DNA of 64,000 bases, taken from Ceratopteris richardii. Taxonomy: Eukaryota; Streptophyta; Polypodiopsida; Polypodiales; Pteridaceae. The stretch spans positions 197,850,392 through 197,914,391 of the forward strand of contig CM035407.1 in assembly GCA_020310875.1 (NCBI GenBank). Direction: 5' to 3'. The notes below the pieces were generated by a model that worked only from the letters and a program-made list of their open reading frames with translations, had not been told where the DNA came from and ran no database searches. Both the position numbers and the translations under genes were made by a program. This document shows, piece after piece, positions 51,950 through 63,799 of the stretch (position 1 is the stretch's first letter; each line of letters starts with the position of its first letter).

Positions 51950-53276
51950 AGGTACACATAGAGGTTTTGGAAGTGGAAGAGGAAACAGTAACCAAGACCA
52001 AGGTCAACAACATAATCATGTAGGAGGAAGAGGACAGTTTCGAGGTAGGGGGAGCCAAAGAGGTCGCAGAAATTTCCAAAGAAATGATTCAGGTAATGAT
52101 AGTAAAGGATGCTGGAATTGTGGTAAACCTGGACACTTTGAACGTGATTGTAGGTTGAAGAATCAAAATAAGAGAAGACAGCAAAACAACTATGCATCCA
52201 CAAGTGTAGATGATTCTGAGAAGTTGTTTATGGTTCAACATCACATGATGAATACGATGTCTGCTGGTGTTTCAAAATCAAATGATAATGTCTGGTATGT
52301 TGATTCAGGTGCTTCAAATCACATGACCAATCATGCAGAATGGTTTAGTACTTTGCAGAAATTGCCAGTTCCTAGATATGTTGAAACAGGTGATGACACA
52401 TCACATCCTATTGAGCATACAGGAAACATAGCACTATCTATGGACGATGGAAAGGTAAAACATCTTGCTAATGTGCTGCATGTTCCAAATATAAAAAAGA
52501 ATCTGGTTTCTGTTGGACAAATGGTTGACCAGGGATTACAAGTTAGGTTCAATGCTGATGGATTATATGTAGAAGAGTACAAGCAGGATGGACGATTGGT
52601 TGCCAAAGGAAACAAAGTGGGTAGAATGTTCACCTTAAATGTGAAGATTCCTGAAACGAATGAAGCCATGTTTGCAAAAGGTGCAGGAGTTATTGCAGAT
52701 ATAGAGATGTGGCACAAACGGATTGGACATGCAAACTTGCAAAGGCTGAAATTGATGCAGTCAAAGGAGATTCTCCATGGACTACCAAATTTCAAAGTTG
52801 TAGAAATGCAAAAGGTATGTGCAGCATGTGAATTTGGTAAACAGTCAAGAGCATCATTTCCACATGACAAGCATGTTAGTGAGAATGTACTAGAAGTAGT
52901 ACATACAGATGTTTGGGATCCAACAAAGACCACATCTATGGGCAGTTGCAAGTTTTATGTTACTTTCATTGATGACCATACATGCAAAGTATGGGTATAT
53001 TTCATGAAAGAGAAGAGCGAGGTGCTCACTCACTTCCAGAATTTTAAAGTTATGGTGGAAAAGTAGACAGGGAAGTACATTCAAACATTAAGATCTGATG
53101 GAGGAGGTGAATACATGTCAAATGAGTTCAGCAGTTTTCTAAAAATTCATGGAATTCGACGTCAGTTTTCATGCAGATACACACCACAACAGAATGGCGT
53201 TGCTGAACGCAAAAATAGACATATTGCAGAAATAGCAAGAGCTGAGAAGAATATGCCTCATTGTTATTAGGAAGAA
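51950..53276 (+). pseudogene. Gag end, protease and integrase of element F
   Basis: RG-rich segment, the canonical knuckle CWNCGKPGHFERDC (C-X2-C-X4-H-X4-C), protease WYVDSGASNHMT, integrase zinc module (WHKRIGHANLQRL, CAACEFGK) and catalytic core (HTDVWDP, FIDDHT, QQNGVAERKNR). TAG at 53064..53066 and TAG at about 53269 (a Trp position) break the frame. Confidence 0.87.
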
Positions 53277-54464
53277 GCTATGCATACTGCTGTATACATC
53301 ATGAACAAAACTCCGATTGCTGTTGTACATCAAGTTACACCTGAAGAGAGGTTTACAAGTAAAAAGCCAAACTTATCACATCTGAAAGTTTTTGGCTGTA
53401 TTGCATATGTACATGTCCCAGATGAATTGAGGACGAAGCTTGATCCAAAAGCAGAAAAGTGTGTCTTCATTGGATACTCTCTTGAGCAAAAGGGATATAA
53501 ATGTTATAACCCACTCACACGACAGTTAAAGGTGAGCAGAGATGTGGTATTTGATGAAATGTCAAGCTTCTATGCAGATGCCAAAGAAGTACTGAGTCTT
53601 GAACCAAATGACAAAGAAAATGCTGAAAAATCAAGTGCAGAATCTCAAGTTTTGAGTGGACTGGATGCATCACCAAGCAATAGTTCCAACTCAAATCCAT
53701 GGAGTGGAAGATTACGTGGAAATTTCAGTCCAGAAAATTCATCAAATACATCCAAGAAAGGTAAAGAAAAGCTTTCTACTTGTATTAAAACATGTGCAAG
53801 TTTTGAAGACGTTGGAGATTCAAGCAGTTCAGAAAAGAGTCTTGATGAGGAACTTGGATTGCCCTCTGTGAAGACTCCAGGAGTAAGAAGGGCACATGCA
53901 GATGATACAAGGAGAAGTGACCCAGAACAAAGAAGATCTGGGAGGATGCGGAATTCAGTGCAACGATTGACTTATGACAGTTATATGGCTCGTCATTGTG
54001 CCTACATGACCAAGGTAATACAAGATGCTGAACCTTCTTGTTTTGAAGATGCAATTGGAATTGGAGATTGGGAAAAAGCTATGGATGAGGAGATGGCTGC
54101 ACTTTATGGAAATGATACATGGAAGCTGGTTCCATTGCCGCAAGGAAAGAAACCCATAGGCTGGAAATGGGTTTACAAGGTAAAGCATAATGTTGATGGT
54201 AGCATAAGCAGGTATAAAACACGATTGGTAGCTAAAGGATATGCACATACATATGGCATTGATTATGAGGAAACATTCAGCCCTGTAGCTAAAATGTCTA
54301 CTATCAGGACACTTGTTGCGTTAGCTACAGCAAAAGAATGGACTTTGCATCAAATGGATGTGAAGAATGCTTTCCTACATGGTGAGTTACGGGAAGAAGT
54401 ATATATGGACCAGCCACAAGGATATGAAGATTCAAAGCATCCAGAATATGTTTGCAGGTTGTAA
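53277..54464 (+). CDS. Integrase C terminus and reverse transcriptase (first part) of element F
   Basis: Integrase C-terminal region (HLKVFGCIAYVHVP, KCVFIGYS, YKCYNP), a Ser-rich linker, then copia RT: WKWVYKVKHNVDGSI, RYKTRLVAKGY, YEETFSPVAKM, HQMDVKNAFLHGEL. Ends at a TAA after YVCRL, before KALYGLKQAP. Confidence 0.87.
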   Translation, partial: AMHTAVYIMNKTPIAVVHQVTPEERFTSKKPNLSHLKVFGCIAYVHVPDELRTKLDPKAEKCVFIGYSLEQKGYKCYNPLTRQLKVSRDVVFDEMSSFYADAKEVLSLEPNDKENAEKSSAESQVLSGLDASPSNSSNSNPWSGRLRGNFSPENSSNTSKKGKEKLSTCIKTCASFEDVGDSSSSEKSLDEELGLPSVKTPGVRRAHADDTRRSDPEQRRSGRMRNSVQRLTYDSYMARHCAYMTKVIQDAEPSCFEDAIGIGDWEKAMDEEMAALYGNDTWKLVPLPQGKKPIGWKWVYKVKHNVDGSISRYKTRLVAKGYAHTYGIDYEETFSPVAKMSTIRTLVALATAKEWTLHQMDVKNAFLHGELREEVYMDQPQGYEDSKHPEYVCRL

Positions 54465-55613
54465 AAGGCTTTGTATGGGCTCAAGCAAGCCCCTTGTGCA
54501 TGGCATGCAAGCATTGTTGATTACTTAACCAACATTGGGTTTTCTATGTGTGATGCAGATCACTCACTATATGCAAGGAAGGCTGATGATGGCATCACTA
54601 TTGTGGCTATTTATGTTGATGACCTGATTGTAGGTATGACAATGAAGAAAGCATCAAAGAGGTAAAGCAACTTCTTATGCAGAAAATTTGACATGAAAGA
54701 TCTTGGTGTGTTGCGCTATTTCTTGGGCATCGAGTTTATACATACAGAAACAGGTATATGAATGTCATAAAGGCAATATGCCTTGAATATGCTGCAAAAG
54801 TATGGTATGGCTGATTGTAAACCAATTTCTATGCCATTAGATCAGAATTTGAAGTTGGATACTACATCAGGTGAAGCATTGGAAAATGCTACTATGTACA
54901 GGAAAATTGTGGGAAGTATTATACATCTCACAATTACAAGGCCTGATCTAAGTTATACTATTGGACTTGAAAGTCAATTTATGCAGGTTCCCAAGAAGCC
55001 ACATTTGGATGCTCTGAGGCGCACTCTACATTATGTGAGTGCTACTTTGGATTATGCATTGTTTTATGAGGCTGGTGTAGATTTGCAGGTTTATGGATAC
55101 ACTGATGCAGATTGGGATGGTAGCATTCCAGATAGAAGATCTACTAGTGGTTTTCTATTCTCACTTGGGAGTGCAGTTGTCACATGGAGCAACAAGAAGC
55201 AACCCACTGTTGCTTTTTCGAGTACAAAGGCTGAGTATAGAGGTGCTGCAATGGAAGCATGTGAGGCATCATGGCTAAAAATGCTACTTGCAGATTTAGG
55301 TGTGGAAGTGGGAAAACCTATCATTATTTATTGTGATAATCTTAGCAGCATGCAGTTAGCACGGACTCCTGTTTTCCATGCTAGAACAAAGCATATCGAG
55401 GTACATTATCACTTCATCAGAGAGAAAGTATTAGCAGGTGATATTGATCTTGTTTATGTGAGAACAGATGAGCAGATTGCTGATACTTTCACCAAAGCAC
55501 TTGGAGCCGAGAAGTCGAAGAAGTTTCTAGAGATGCTTGGATTACAGGATATGGCGTTGAGCTTGAGGGGGAGTGTTGAGATATCAAGCTCAACATGTGA
55601 TGACCGAGGATGA
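54465..55613 (+). pseudogene. RT second part and RNase H of element F
   Basis: YGLKQAPCAW and IYVDDLIV (RT motif C), then a frameshift near 54640 and stops to about 54780, then MPLDQNLKL and RNase H (YTDADWDGSIPDRRSTSGF, SSTKAEYRGAA, HIEVHYHFIREKV, ADTFTKALG). It ends inside the 3' LTR start. Confidence 0.85.
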
Positions 55614-55957
55614 CACGTACCAATTTTTTGTTTCTCTGGCATGTATAGTGGTCACGCCGGTATATGTCAGGGATACTTCATTGAGCTTTATTAGATTTAT
55701 CTACTAAGAATGATGGCACATTTGTTCCTTGCCAGCTCACTCATTCGCGAACATTAGGTTTTTCCTTATGTACTGATCTTTATATATTGCACTTCTTGCA
55801 TTCTTGTTTTTTAGGTCATTCTTGTACATTCCTTTCTATGTAATAGAAGAAGAGGAAGAAGATCATTCTTCCTTGCCTCAATCCATGTGTGTGCTTCTCC
55901 TTGAGAGTGAGAGTGTGTTTGTGAGCTCTCTTCCTTATCTCCTTCCTCGTGACAACA
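55574..55957 (+). repeat. 3' LTR of element F
   Basis: 384 bp, TGTTGAGATATC ... CGTGACAACA with TGTTG/CAACA inverted ends, preceded by the PPT TTGAGGGGGAG. TATA-like TATATATTG is near 55779. The LTR end abuts the microsatellite. Confidence 0.9.
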
Positions 55958-56278
55958 CATACACATACACATAGAAACACATACACATACATATAAGCGT
56001 ACACATACATGTACACCCACATGTACACATACACACACATACAGATACACACAACATAAAAATACACATACACACAACATAAAAATACACATACACATGC
56101 ATACACATACGCATACATGTATGCATATGCATACACATTCGCGTACATGTATGCATATGCATACACATACACATACACAAACACACACACATATACATAC
56201 ACTTAAACATACACATACACATACACATACACCTACACATACACCTATACCTACACATACACATACACATACACATAC
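55958..56278. repeat. CA-rich microsatellite (CATACA-type)
   Basis: About 320 bp of CATACA, CATGTA and CACACA units. It continues on the other side of element G (63800..64000), so it was the target of G. ORFs here are repeat artefacts. Confidence 0.95.
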
Positions 56279-57320
56279 TGTTAAATGTTACACGCTTCGT
56301 TCTAACTATCAGAAGGGCGTTTAACCGACTCTTGGGGGGGTTCTTGGGAGTGGTAGGGGTCTGTTATATAGAGGCCCTGTACTTAGTTCCCAAAGGTACT
56401 GTTCACACTCAGCACTGTAATAATGCTGAGAACTCTATCGAATTGCCGTACTTAGAATTTACCGTCACAGTCTTAGCTCAACCAAACGTACCAAATGCAC
56501 TAAGATGCCATATTGCATCTACGCATAAACTTACTGGAATTACCAGAAACAAGAGTATTCGATCAACTTCACAGAATGGGTTTCAACGATCAAACAACAC
56601 CGTAACACAGAGAATTTGAGAGTTCAACACACAGTACTGGAAACTCAGTAATCAACTTAGCAGATCCTTACTGCACTTAACCTTGCCGCAGGCAGACAGA
56701 TTCCAATATTTACAACAACACAGTGTAGATCCGAATATCAAAACACTAACATAGTTGCTCGGATTTCGCCAATTCTTGGCAAAAAATGTTCAAGAAGTTG
56801 TAATACGCAGTGCGTGAGCACAATCCAACAGAGATGCATAGATAACTTACTCAGACATAGTAATGGAACTATCAACCTCAATGGAGTTCACTAGGTAACA
56901 AATACAGATACACACAGTACCATTAGTCTACGTAGAAGATCGCCAAGATACTCTGAGTACTCCAATCGTTACACAGTAACATTCAGACTGATAGTATAGG
57001 TATCTCCCGAACGTTATGAAGTTTATCAACAGAAACCAAGATCGTCGGCAGACAACAAGAACGATAGACAAAGCCAGATACGAACAAGAACGTAGAACAC
57101 AGAGGTTATGCAAAAACGAACACTACCTCAACACTCAGACAGACAACCAGGCGAACAGTCTGGTGATAACACGACAATAGGCCAAAATCACATCGCCCTT
57201 TTTTTTAGCACTTCTTTTCATTGCTTTATATAGAAAGTACAAATAGGTGCGTAACCACCTTTCGCACGTGTTCTGCCAAGATTTCCGTTACATCTATCCC
57301 AATCCGATGGCCGACTAACA
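56279..57320 (-). repeat. 3' LTR of element G
   Basis: TGTTAGTCGG ... CATTTAACA in element orientation. TATA-like CTATATAAAG at 57222..57231. No polypurine tract is visible just inside it (57321..57340 is GC-mixed), which is unusual. Confidence 0.9.
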
Positions 57321-57406
57321 CTGGCACGCATGGTGGACTCGAACCCGCAAGTTGTACAAAATTATTGTTCGTCTGTTATTCCTTCTAAATACATATTCCT
57401 AGCTAA

Positions 57407-58202
57407 TCAAAAAGTACGAGCTATTTTTTTCTTGAGAGTTTCTACTATCTGTTTTAGAGTTTCCGACTCTACTAGTTGTGCATCTATTCTAACAGAGCTT
57501 AGAGCTATAGCTTCGGTGAGCAAAATCTCCGCCTGTGTTTGCAAAAAGGCCTCCTGTAGGTAGAACTTGTTGGACAGGGCTGCATCTCTTGAGACCATTT
57601 CTTCCAGTTGCTTCTGCATATTGATGACTCTATCCTTTTGATTTTCAAGCTGATTTTCTTTTCGTTCAATCTCCTGGTTTTGGTACTGTATAGTTCTGGA
57701 GTATGCGTCGCGTTCTCTTTTTAAATCTGTTATCAGCTTCTGTGTCTGAGCTTCTTGTGTTAGCTTTCGCCGTAAAATGTTGTTTACCTGATCGAAATCT
57801 AACTTAAATCTTTGGAGTTCCTCAGTGGTTCTCATCGCCAGCTCGTGTTGCTCTTGTCCTTTTTGTACCACTTCGTCCAGTGTTTGTCTTGTTTCTTCCA
57901 GCAAATTTCCTAATGCAACTCTGGCATCCTCATTATCCTGCACGTCTAGCTTTAATTGACTGACTTCTGCCTGTGTTTCGGTTAATAACTTGTCTTTTTC
58001 AGTGAGATCTGCCAGTGCTGTATCTCTTTGATTGATCAGCAATTAGTACTTCTTCCTGTAGGGGGATGATGTCAGCTTCTAGCATGTCAACTTTATGTTG
58101 TAGCGCGTTGCGGATACTGTCTGTGGCTGCCTTCATGTGGATGGGCAGTTGCTGAGATAAATTGATCAGAACTTGACCCATATTGGCCAGTTCGGAAAGC
58201 AT
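57407..58202 (-). pseudogene. Coiled-coil part of the downstream ORF of element G
   Basis: Two overlapping frames (57999..58202 and 57407..58042) join by a frameshift near 58030. The sequence is heptad-rich throughout: LSQQLPIHMKAATDSIRNAL, LTEKDKLLTETQAEV, LRRKLTQEAQTQKLI, QNQEIERKENQLE, MQKQLEEMV. It is placed like ORF2 of A, C and E, and resembles it in being a coiled coil after pol, but I see no clear sequence homology. Confidence 0.7.
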
Positions 58203-58660
58203 GGGAATGGAAGGAAGGGGTAGCTGGGGTTGTGGTTGGGAAGAGGATGCGTTGAGGAGCTGTTGGGAGTTTGGTGGAGAGTAGTTGAGGGAGGAGGATG
58301 AGGACTCGACGGTTTCGGCAGGGTGAATGGGCTGGATGGGGATGATGGGTGGTTACGGTGGGGGAGTGGGAGTTACGGTTTGAGTTGTTACCTGATTTAT
58401 GTTTTATTGTTCCTGCTCCGCAAATGTGGATTCCACTACCTTAAGTAGTCTGTCCAATGCGTCTTTAGCAGCTTGTTCTTTCTCTGTTTGTTGTTCTTCT
58501 TCAGACTGCTGATTTGATGTTTCTTCGGTCGATGTTGTTTCAGCTTCAGTACGAGTTTCTTGTTGTTGCTCCTGGGAAGATTGCGCAGAGGATTCATTCT
58601 GCATGGAGGTTGTGGTGTCCTAGAATGTTTCTTCATTGTGTTAATAAACTCTTTAAACGA
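58203..58660 (-). pseudogene. Gln/Glu/Ser-rich N-terminal remnant of the G downstream ORF
   Basis: Low-complexity SSQEQQQETRTEAE-type and Pro/Ser-rich sequence with stops near 58404 and 58353, leading into the coiled coil. It begins within about 40 bases of the RT end, marking the deletion that removed RNase H and integrase. Confidence 0.55.
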
Positions 58661-60438
58661 TCAAATGCTATCTCACATTCCTGAGTCCACTCAAACTGTC
58701 GGGGAGTCTTGGTAATTAATCTGTTTAATGGTATCGCCAAGTGAGCAAGCCACCGTAAGTGTCATCCGTGCCATCTTACTTGGCCCATGAAGCGCATTAC
58801 TTCTTTCGGTGTAGTGGGCACCGGAGCTTCTAATACTGTCGTGATCTTGTCTGGATCTACTCGTATACCTTGTGCAGATACAATGTGGCCAAGTAGCTTG
58901 CCACATGAAACAGCAAACACGAATTTGTTTGGGTTTAAGCAGAGCCTGTATTCTCTGCATTTCTGAAAGCAACACCGTAAATGGAACAGGTGTGCTATCA
59001 TTTTACCAAAAATTGAAAAATTGTCAAGATAGACTTGCATAAAAGAGGTAAGATAAGGAGAAAATATTTCCTGCATACACCTTTGGAATGTACTTGGGGC
59101 ATTTCTTAATCCAAACCACATAACAGTACAAGCAAATACACCCCAATTGGTAATGAATGCAGTTTTCGGTATATCCTGTTCAGCCATTCTAACTTGATTA
59201 TATCCACTGTATCCGTCTAAGAATGAATACATTTCGTGGCCTGCTACTCTATCAAGCATTGTGTCCAGAAAAGGGATCGGAAAAGGATCAGGCACTATGG
59301 CTGCGTTCAGTTTCCGGTAATCTACACATATTCGTAATTGCTTATTCTTCTTAGGGACAATAACAATTGGAGAGATCCATTCAGCATGCTCTACGGGTAC
59401 AATGAATCCGACTTTAAGTAGCCTATCAAGTTCTGCCTTTACCTGTGATGCATAGTTTGGATTCATCTGGTAGCTGGGTTGCTTGATCGGTCTTGCTTCT
59501 GGCTTTAGCACGACTCTATGCTGATAGATGCGGGGGTCCAATCCTTTCTTATCCTTGTAATCCCATGCAAAAACGTCGGAGAATTCTCGAAGTAGCTGGA
59601 TTAAGCCTGCTTGAAATGTTTCCGGTAAGTTTTGCTTTATCTTCATAGGACGTGGATGATCTTCATCGCCTAAATTATAAGTGATCAACTGATCTTCTGG
59701 GACATAAAATTGTCGGGGCTTCTCTGTATCGTCAGCTGGCTTCAAAAGTTGTTGCAGTTGAGCGTCATCTATAGCAACAGTATCTTCCTTCTTATCTTCT
59801 TCTATTACAGTCATTACCATACAAACTGCAAGGTTCCAATTATCTACAACAGATTGCAGATCAACAGTTCCTAGGGAAATCAAGTCAATGTTATTTTTCA
59901 GAAACTCTTCTTCTTCATCATCTGACAAACCATCTAGCATATGAACTAGTTCCGCCAAATACGATCTAGCATGCAACTCGCAAGGTTGTATAGCATCTAA
60001 TTTTACAACGTATTTACGATTTTTATCCTTGAAAGTGAGCTCTTGTGCAGACCAATCCTGTATCACCTTAGCGTGCTTCAGCCAAAGTCGGCCGAAAGGG
60101 AGGTTGTAATCAAGAGTGGATTCTGGTAAATCTAGTATGATGAAGGTCATTTTAAATGTTGTACCTTGTAAAGTGATTGGTACTTTTCGTACAAGTCCTA
60201 TGGGATGGACTCTTGATTGGTCGGCCATTCTGACAAAAAACTGAACTGGTTCGATTTCGGTCCACCCTAACCTTTTACATAGTGCAGCAGTAGCAATGTT
60301 GACTCCAGATCCTCCATCAATTAGTACCTGTGTGATTTTATGATTCTTATACCATACCGTAATCAAAGGAACTGAATGATCGACCGTAGAATCGGGTTCC
60401 GGTTGCACGGTTGCTGTCGTCGGAATGCAGGAAGGCAC
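58661..60438 (-). CDS. Protease and reverse transcriptase of element G, catalytic motif altered
   Basis: Retropepsin with VLIDGGSGVNIAT and a linker to RT. RT: SFLDGYSGYNQV (motif A), WFGLRNAPSTFQ, and VYLDNFSIFG, where the second Asp of the YxDD box is Asn (near 59025..59033). The thumb region follows (GHIVSAQGIRVDPDKI). The frame breaks at about 58762 and ends near 58660 in CEIAFDRLKSLL, just before where RNase H should begin. A TAG at 60463..60465 separates it from upstream gag-linker sequence. Confidence 0.87.
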
Positions 60439-60462
60439 AGGACTGAACTGTTGTTGAAATTG

Positions 60463-61025
60463 CTATCGAACCCCCGGTACTAGTGCAAGTAATTGGCCCA
60501 AAGGAAGAGTGGTGGATGCTTTAGATAAAATTTCCCAGGCCTTTTGTGATTGGATTGTTTCCCCAGATTCTGAAGATGATGCGCCTGCTGAAGATGATGT
60601 GTCTGTTGCTGATGATGTGCCTGCTGCTGATGATGTACCTACTGCTGATGATGTACCTGCTGCTGATGATGTGTCTGTTGCTGAATTGGAATCCTGTTGT
60701 TGTGTTCCATCTTCGGTTAACGGAGTTTGGGTTACCGAAATAGGATCTGGGAAGACTGGAGGTTCTGCGGTGGTCCATTGACTAGCCTTGTTGTACATCC
60801 TTTGTTGTTCGCGTATACTTGGTTCAAATAATTCTGCTGCAGGCTGCAGTTGTTTACCGGAGCAGTCTGAATTACTGCAGCTTGTGTTTCTACTGGTGTG
60901 ATTTGTACCATATTAGCCATTGGATTTTGTCGTTCCTTCTTCCTCTGATCATATTCAGCTGCATCCTTACAGAATCTTCTAATGTGACCAAATTCACCAC
61001 AGAAATGACAGCGCGGTGGTGGCAA
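60463..61025 (-). pseudogene. Gag knuckle and gag-PR linker of element G with an 18-bp minisatellite
   Basis: Knuckle CHFCGEFGHIRRFC (canonical C-X2-C-X4-H-X4-C), then a frameshift, then a Thr/Ser/Ala repeat encoded by six 18-bp units (60575..60682). Confidence 0.75.
60575..60682. repeat. 18-bp minisatellite in G gag-PR linker
   Basis: Six units of GATGATGTGCCTGCTGCT type on the plus strand; the minus strand encodes repeated TSSAAG-like hexapeptides. Confidence 0.9.
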
Positions 61026-61052
61026 ATTGGGATTTTTCGGTGCTGCTCCGGC

Positions 61053-62588
61053 CTACCAGCGGTTTGCGTTGTAGTTGTTATTTCTCTGTCCTCTGCAATT
61101 TCGATATCCTTGTTGTTGATTGTTCCTCATTTGCGGAGGTACATAATGATTGGCTGGTTGTCCTGGTTCCCGTATAATAGCATTGACAGTTGCGGTTCCC
61201 TGCACTTTGGCGTTGTATGCATAGTTTTCGGTGGTGTGTCCGGCAGTGTTGCAGATAGCACAGAATAACTGATTAAGTGCACAAGTGGCACTAGTATGGT
61301 CTGAATTCTTGCATGTGATGCAGTATACTTGTCTGGTCATCTCTTCGGCGACATTTCTGTTTGTTTTTAACCACTCCAGATCCTCTGTAAATCCTCCAAT
61401 CTTGTTTTCCAGCTGCAGAGCCATTGCAATCACTACATCTAGTGTCATTGCTCCTACACAGCGTATGATCATAATCTGTTTAAGTTGTGGAGTCAAGCCA
61501 TTGATAAACCACTGAGTAATAACGTCGTCCGATAGGTTGGCGTGTGCTGGTGGTAACTGCCTTAGATGCGTCCTGAATAGAGTAGCGTACTCCTGTACAG
61601 TTTGATTTATCTTCTGTCTATTGTTTTGCAGGTAATCAAAAATTTCGGCTGGATTCTTCTTTAGTCTGAATCTTTGCAAAAAGGCATCTCGTACAGCTTC
61701 ATAGGTGCCGAAGTGATTAATATCATATTCTGTAAGCCATCTAGCTGCTTCATTGAACAATGTCGATTGAAAAACAATAGCCTTATACGCCGGATCAGGT
61801 GGATGGTTGAGAACTGCGTAGCTTATCTCGAATGTGCGTACATGAGCATCCGGGTCATCTCCTGGGAATCCACCAAATTTAGTGTACGTCACTCTTGTTG
61901 GAGGTGGCCTTGGTGGGCATATTTGTTGTTGCTGCTGTTGTTGTTGTTGTTGCCTGTTCATGGCGAGTGTATTGCGACTAACTTCTGTATCTCGGGGTTG
62001 AATATCTGAACTATCGGAATCTGTATCGTCGCACGGTGCACTTTTCGGTTCGATAATCTTGTTCAGTATGCTTCGAATCTCGGTTTCGAACAAATTTCCT
62101 TCCTTCCTGATGTCGAGTGTAGGGGAACTTACTCCAAAAACCGGTGGCTGGGCTGGAGATTCACCAAAAAAGGGTAAACTGTTGCCGAAAAACTGTGATT
62201 TTGTTATCGAAATATCACCAGAATGTGCCGAATTTTCGCTAGAATAAGGTGTTTTTTCGCCTTCGCAAATTTCTTTGGCTAAAGTGTTTCTAGTCGTAAA
62301 CAAATTTGAATCTTTATGCAAGATTGTTAAACTAACTTCAGACTGCGTCCTGGTAGATTCTGGAGTTACTATATCTTCGACAGACTATGCCAAAATAGTA
62401 CCGGAATTCACCAGAGGCGTATCACGTTCCACCGGAATATGACTGGAATCACTTCTAACGTTCTTGACTTTCTTGACAACTGGGTCAGCCCTAGTTGTAC
62501 TTCTACCTCCCGGAGTTGAATTTAGTAAATTAAGTACTCCAGACTGACGGTTCTTGGGATACGTTTCACCGGATCGAGTAACCGGCAT
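61053..62588 (-). pseudogene. Gag of element G
   Basis: Starts at ATG 62588 (MPVTRSGETY) with one TAG at 62385..62387, then open from 62321 to 61053. A poly-Gln run follows MNRQ. The capsid-like retrotransposon gag domain has KFGGFPGDDPDAHVRTFE, RWLTEY and RFRLKKNPAEIFDYL. Two cysteine clusters follow, CITCKNSDHTSATC and CAICNTAGHTTENY, the latter missing its last Cys. A TAG (61053..61055) separates it from the next knuckle. Confidence 0.85.
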
Positions 62589-62752
62589 GTATCATCTTTT
62601 GTACTAATCGCATAGTATAACTATCGATTAAAATTTTATAATCATGTTTCCACAGCAAGTTTGCAACAATCTGGTTCTGTTGCTACTTTTGACAAACGAA
62701 CGGTAATCTTGATGTTCGATTCTGACAAACGAATGACGATCTTGATGCCACT

Positions 62753-62770
62753 TTCCCACAGACGGCGCCA
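62753..62770 (-). promoter_or_regulatory. Primer-binding site of element G
   Basis: The plus-strand ttcccacagacggcgcca lies two bases from the LTR start at 62773, ends in CCA and has the layout of a tRNA 3' end. I did not assign the tRNA. It differs from the tRNA-Asp PBS of A, B and C. The leader 62589..62752 is short and has no repeat array. Confidence 0.75.
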
Positions 62771-62772
62771 AG

Positions 62773-63799
62773 TGTTAAATGTTAAACGCTTCGTTCTAAC
62801 TATCAGAAGGGCGTTTAACCGACTCTTGGGGGGGTTCTTGGGAGTGGTAGGGGTCTATTATACAGAGGCCCTGTACTTAGTTCCCAAAGGTACTGTTCAC
62901 ACTCAGCACTGTAATAATGCTGAGAACTCTATTGAGTTGTCGTACTTAGAATTTACCATCACAGTCTTAGCTCAACCAAACGTATCAAATGCACTAAGAT
63001 GCCATATTGCATCTACGCATAAACTTACTGGAATTACCAGAAACAAGAGTATTCGATCAACTTCACAGAACGGGTTTCAACGATCAAACAACACCGTAAC
63101 GTAGAGAATTTGAGAGTTCAACACACAATACTGGAAACTCAGTAATCAACTTAGCAGATCCTTACTGCACTTAACCTTGCGGCAGGCAGACACATTCCAA
63201 TATTTACAACAACATAGTGTAGATCCGAATATCAAAACACTAACACAGTTGCTCGGATTTTGCCAATTCTTGGCAAAAAATGTTCAAGAAGTCGTAATAC
63301 GCAGTGCGTGAGCACAATCCAACAGAGATGCATAGACAACTTACTCAGACACAGTAATGGAACTATCAACCTCAACGGAGTTCACAGATACACACAGTAC
63401 CATTAGTCTACGTAGAAGATCGCCAAGATACTCTGAGTACTCCAATCGTTACACAGTAACATTTAGACTGATAGTATAGTTATCTCCCGAACGTTATGAA
63501 GTTTATCAACAAAACCAAGATCGTCCGCAAACAACAAGAACGATAGACAAAGCAAGATACGAACAAGAACGTAGAACACAGAGGTTATGCAAAAACGAAC
63601 ACTACCTCAACACTCAGACAGACAACCAGACGAACAATTTGGTGATAACACAACAAAAGGCCAAAATCACATCGCCCTTTTTTTGAGCACTTATTTTCAT
63701 TGCTTTATATAGAAAGTACAAATAGGTGCGTAACCACCTTTCGCGCGTGTTTTGCCAAGATTTCCGTTACATCTGTCCCAATCCGACGGCCGACTAACA
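62773..63799 (-). repeat. 5' LTR of element G
   Basis: 1,027 bp; lacks a 15-bp segment present in the left LTR and differs at roughly 35 to 40 positions. TATA-like box near 63702..63711. Confidence 0.9.

Larger units (their letters stand above)
51950..55957 (+). mobile_element. Element F: Ty1/copia retrotransposon, 5' truncated
   Basis: Gag begins in its C-terminal part and no 5' LTR or capsid domain is seen. Protease, integrase, RT, RNase H and the 3' LTR (55574..55957) follow in copia order, in one frame apart from point stops and a short frameshifted region. Confidence 0.9.
56279..63799 (-). mobile_element. Element G: second type of Ty3/gypsy element, internally deleted
   Basis: LTRs of 1,042 bp (56279..57320) and 1,027 bp (62773..63799), the difference being mainly a 15-bp indel near 56893. 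Flanks share ATAC (56275..56278 and 63800..63803), a probable 4 to 5-bp target duplication within the microsatellite. Contains gag, PR, RT and a downstream coiled-coil ORF; RNase H and integrase are missing. LTRs differ at roughly 35 to 40 sites, so it is older than B and C. Confidence 0.9.

Noticed and set aside
51906-51950. True N terminus of F gag at 51906
   Set aside because: The first residues look like translated flanking sequence; copia-like sequence starts near RGFGSGRGN, and the capsid part is missing.
52331-52951. Antisense ORFs in F and other elements
   Set aside because: They are shadows of the sense coding frames with no recognisable domains.
55811-56324. His/Cys/Met-rich ORFs in the microsatellite (also 63697..63999)
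   Set aside because: Open frames in all phases are produced by CATACA-type repeats; no protein is supported.
57321-57345. tRNA T-arm-like GGTTCGAGTCC next to the G LTR
   Set aside because: The stem does not pair and no D-arm, anticodon arm or acceptor partner is present.
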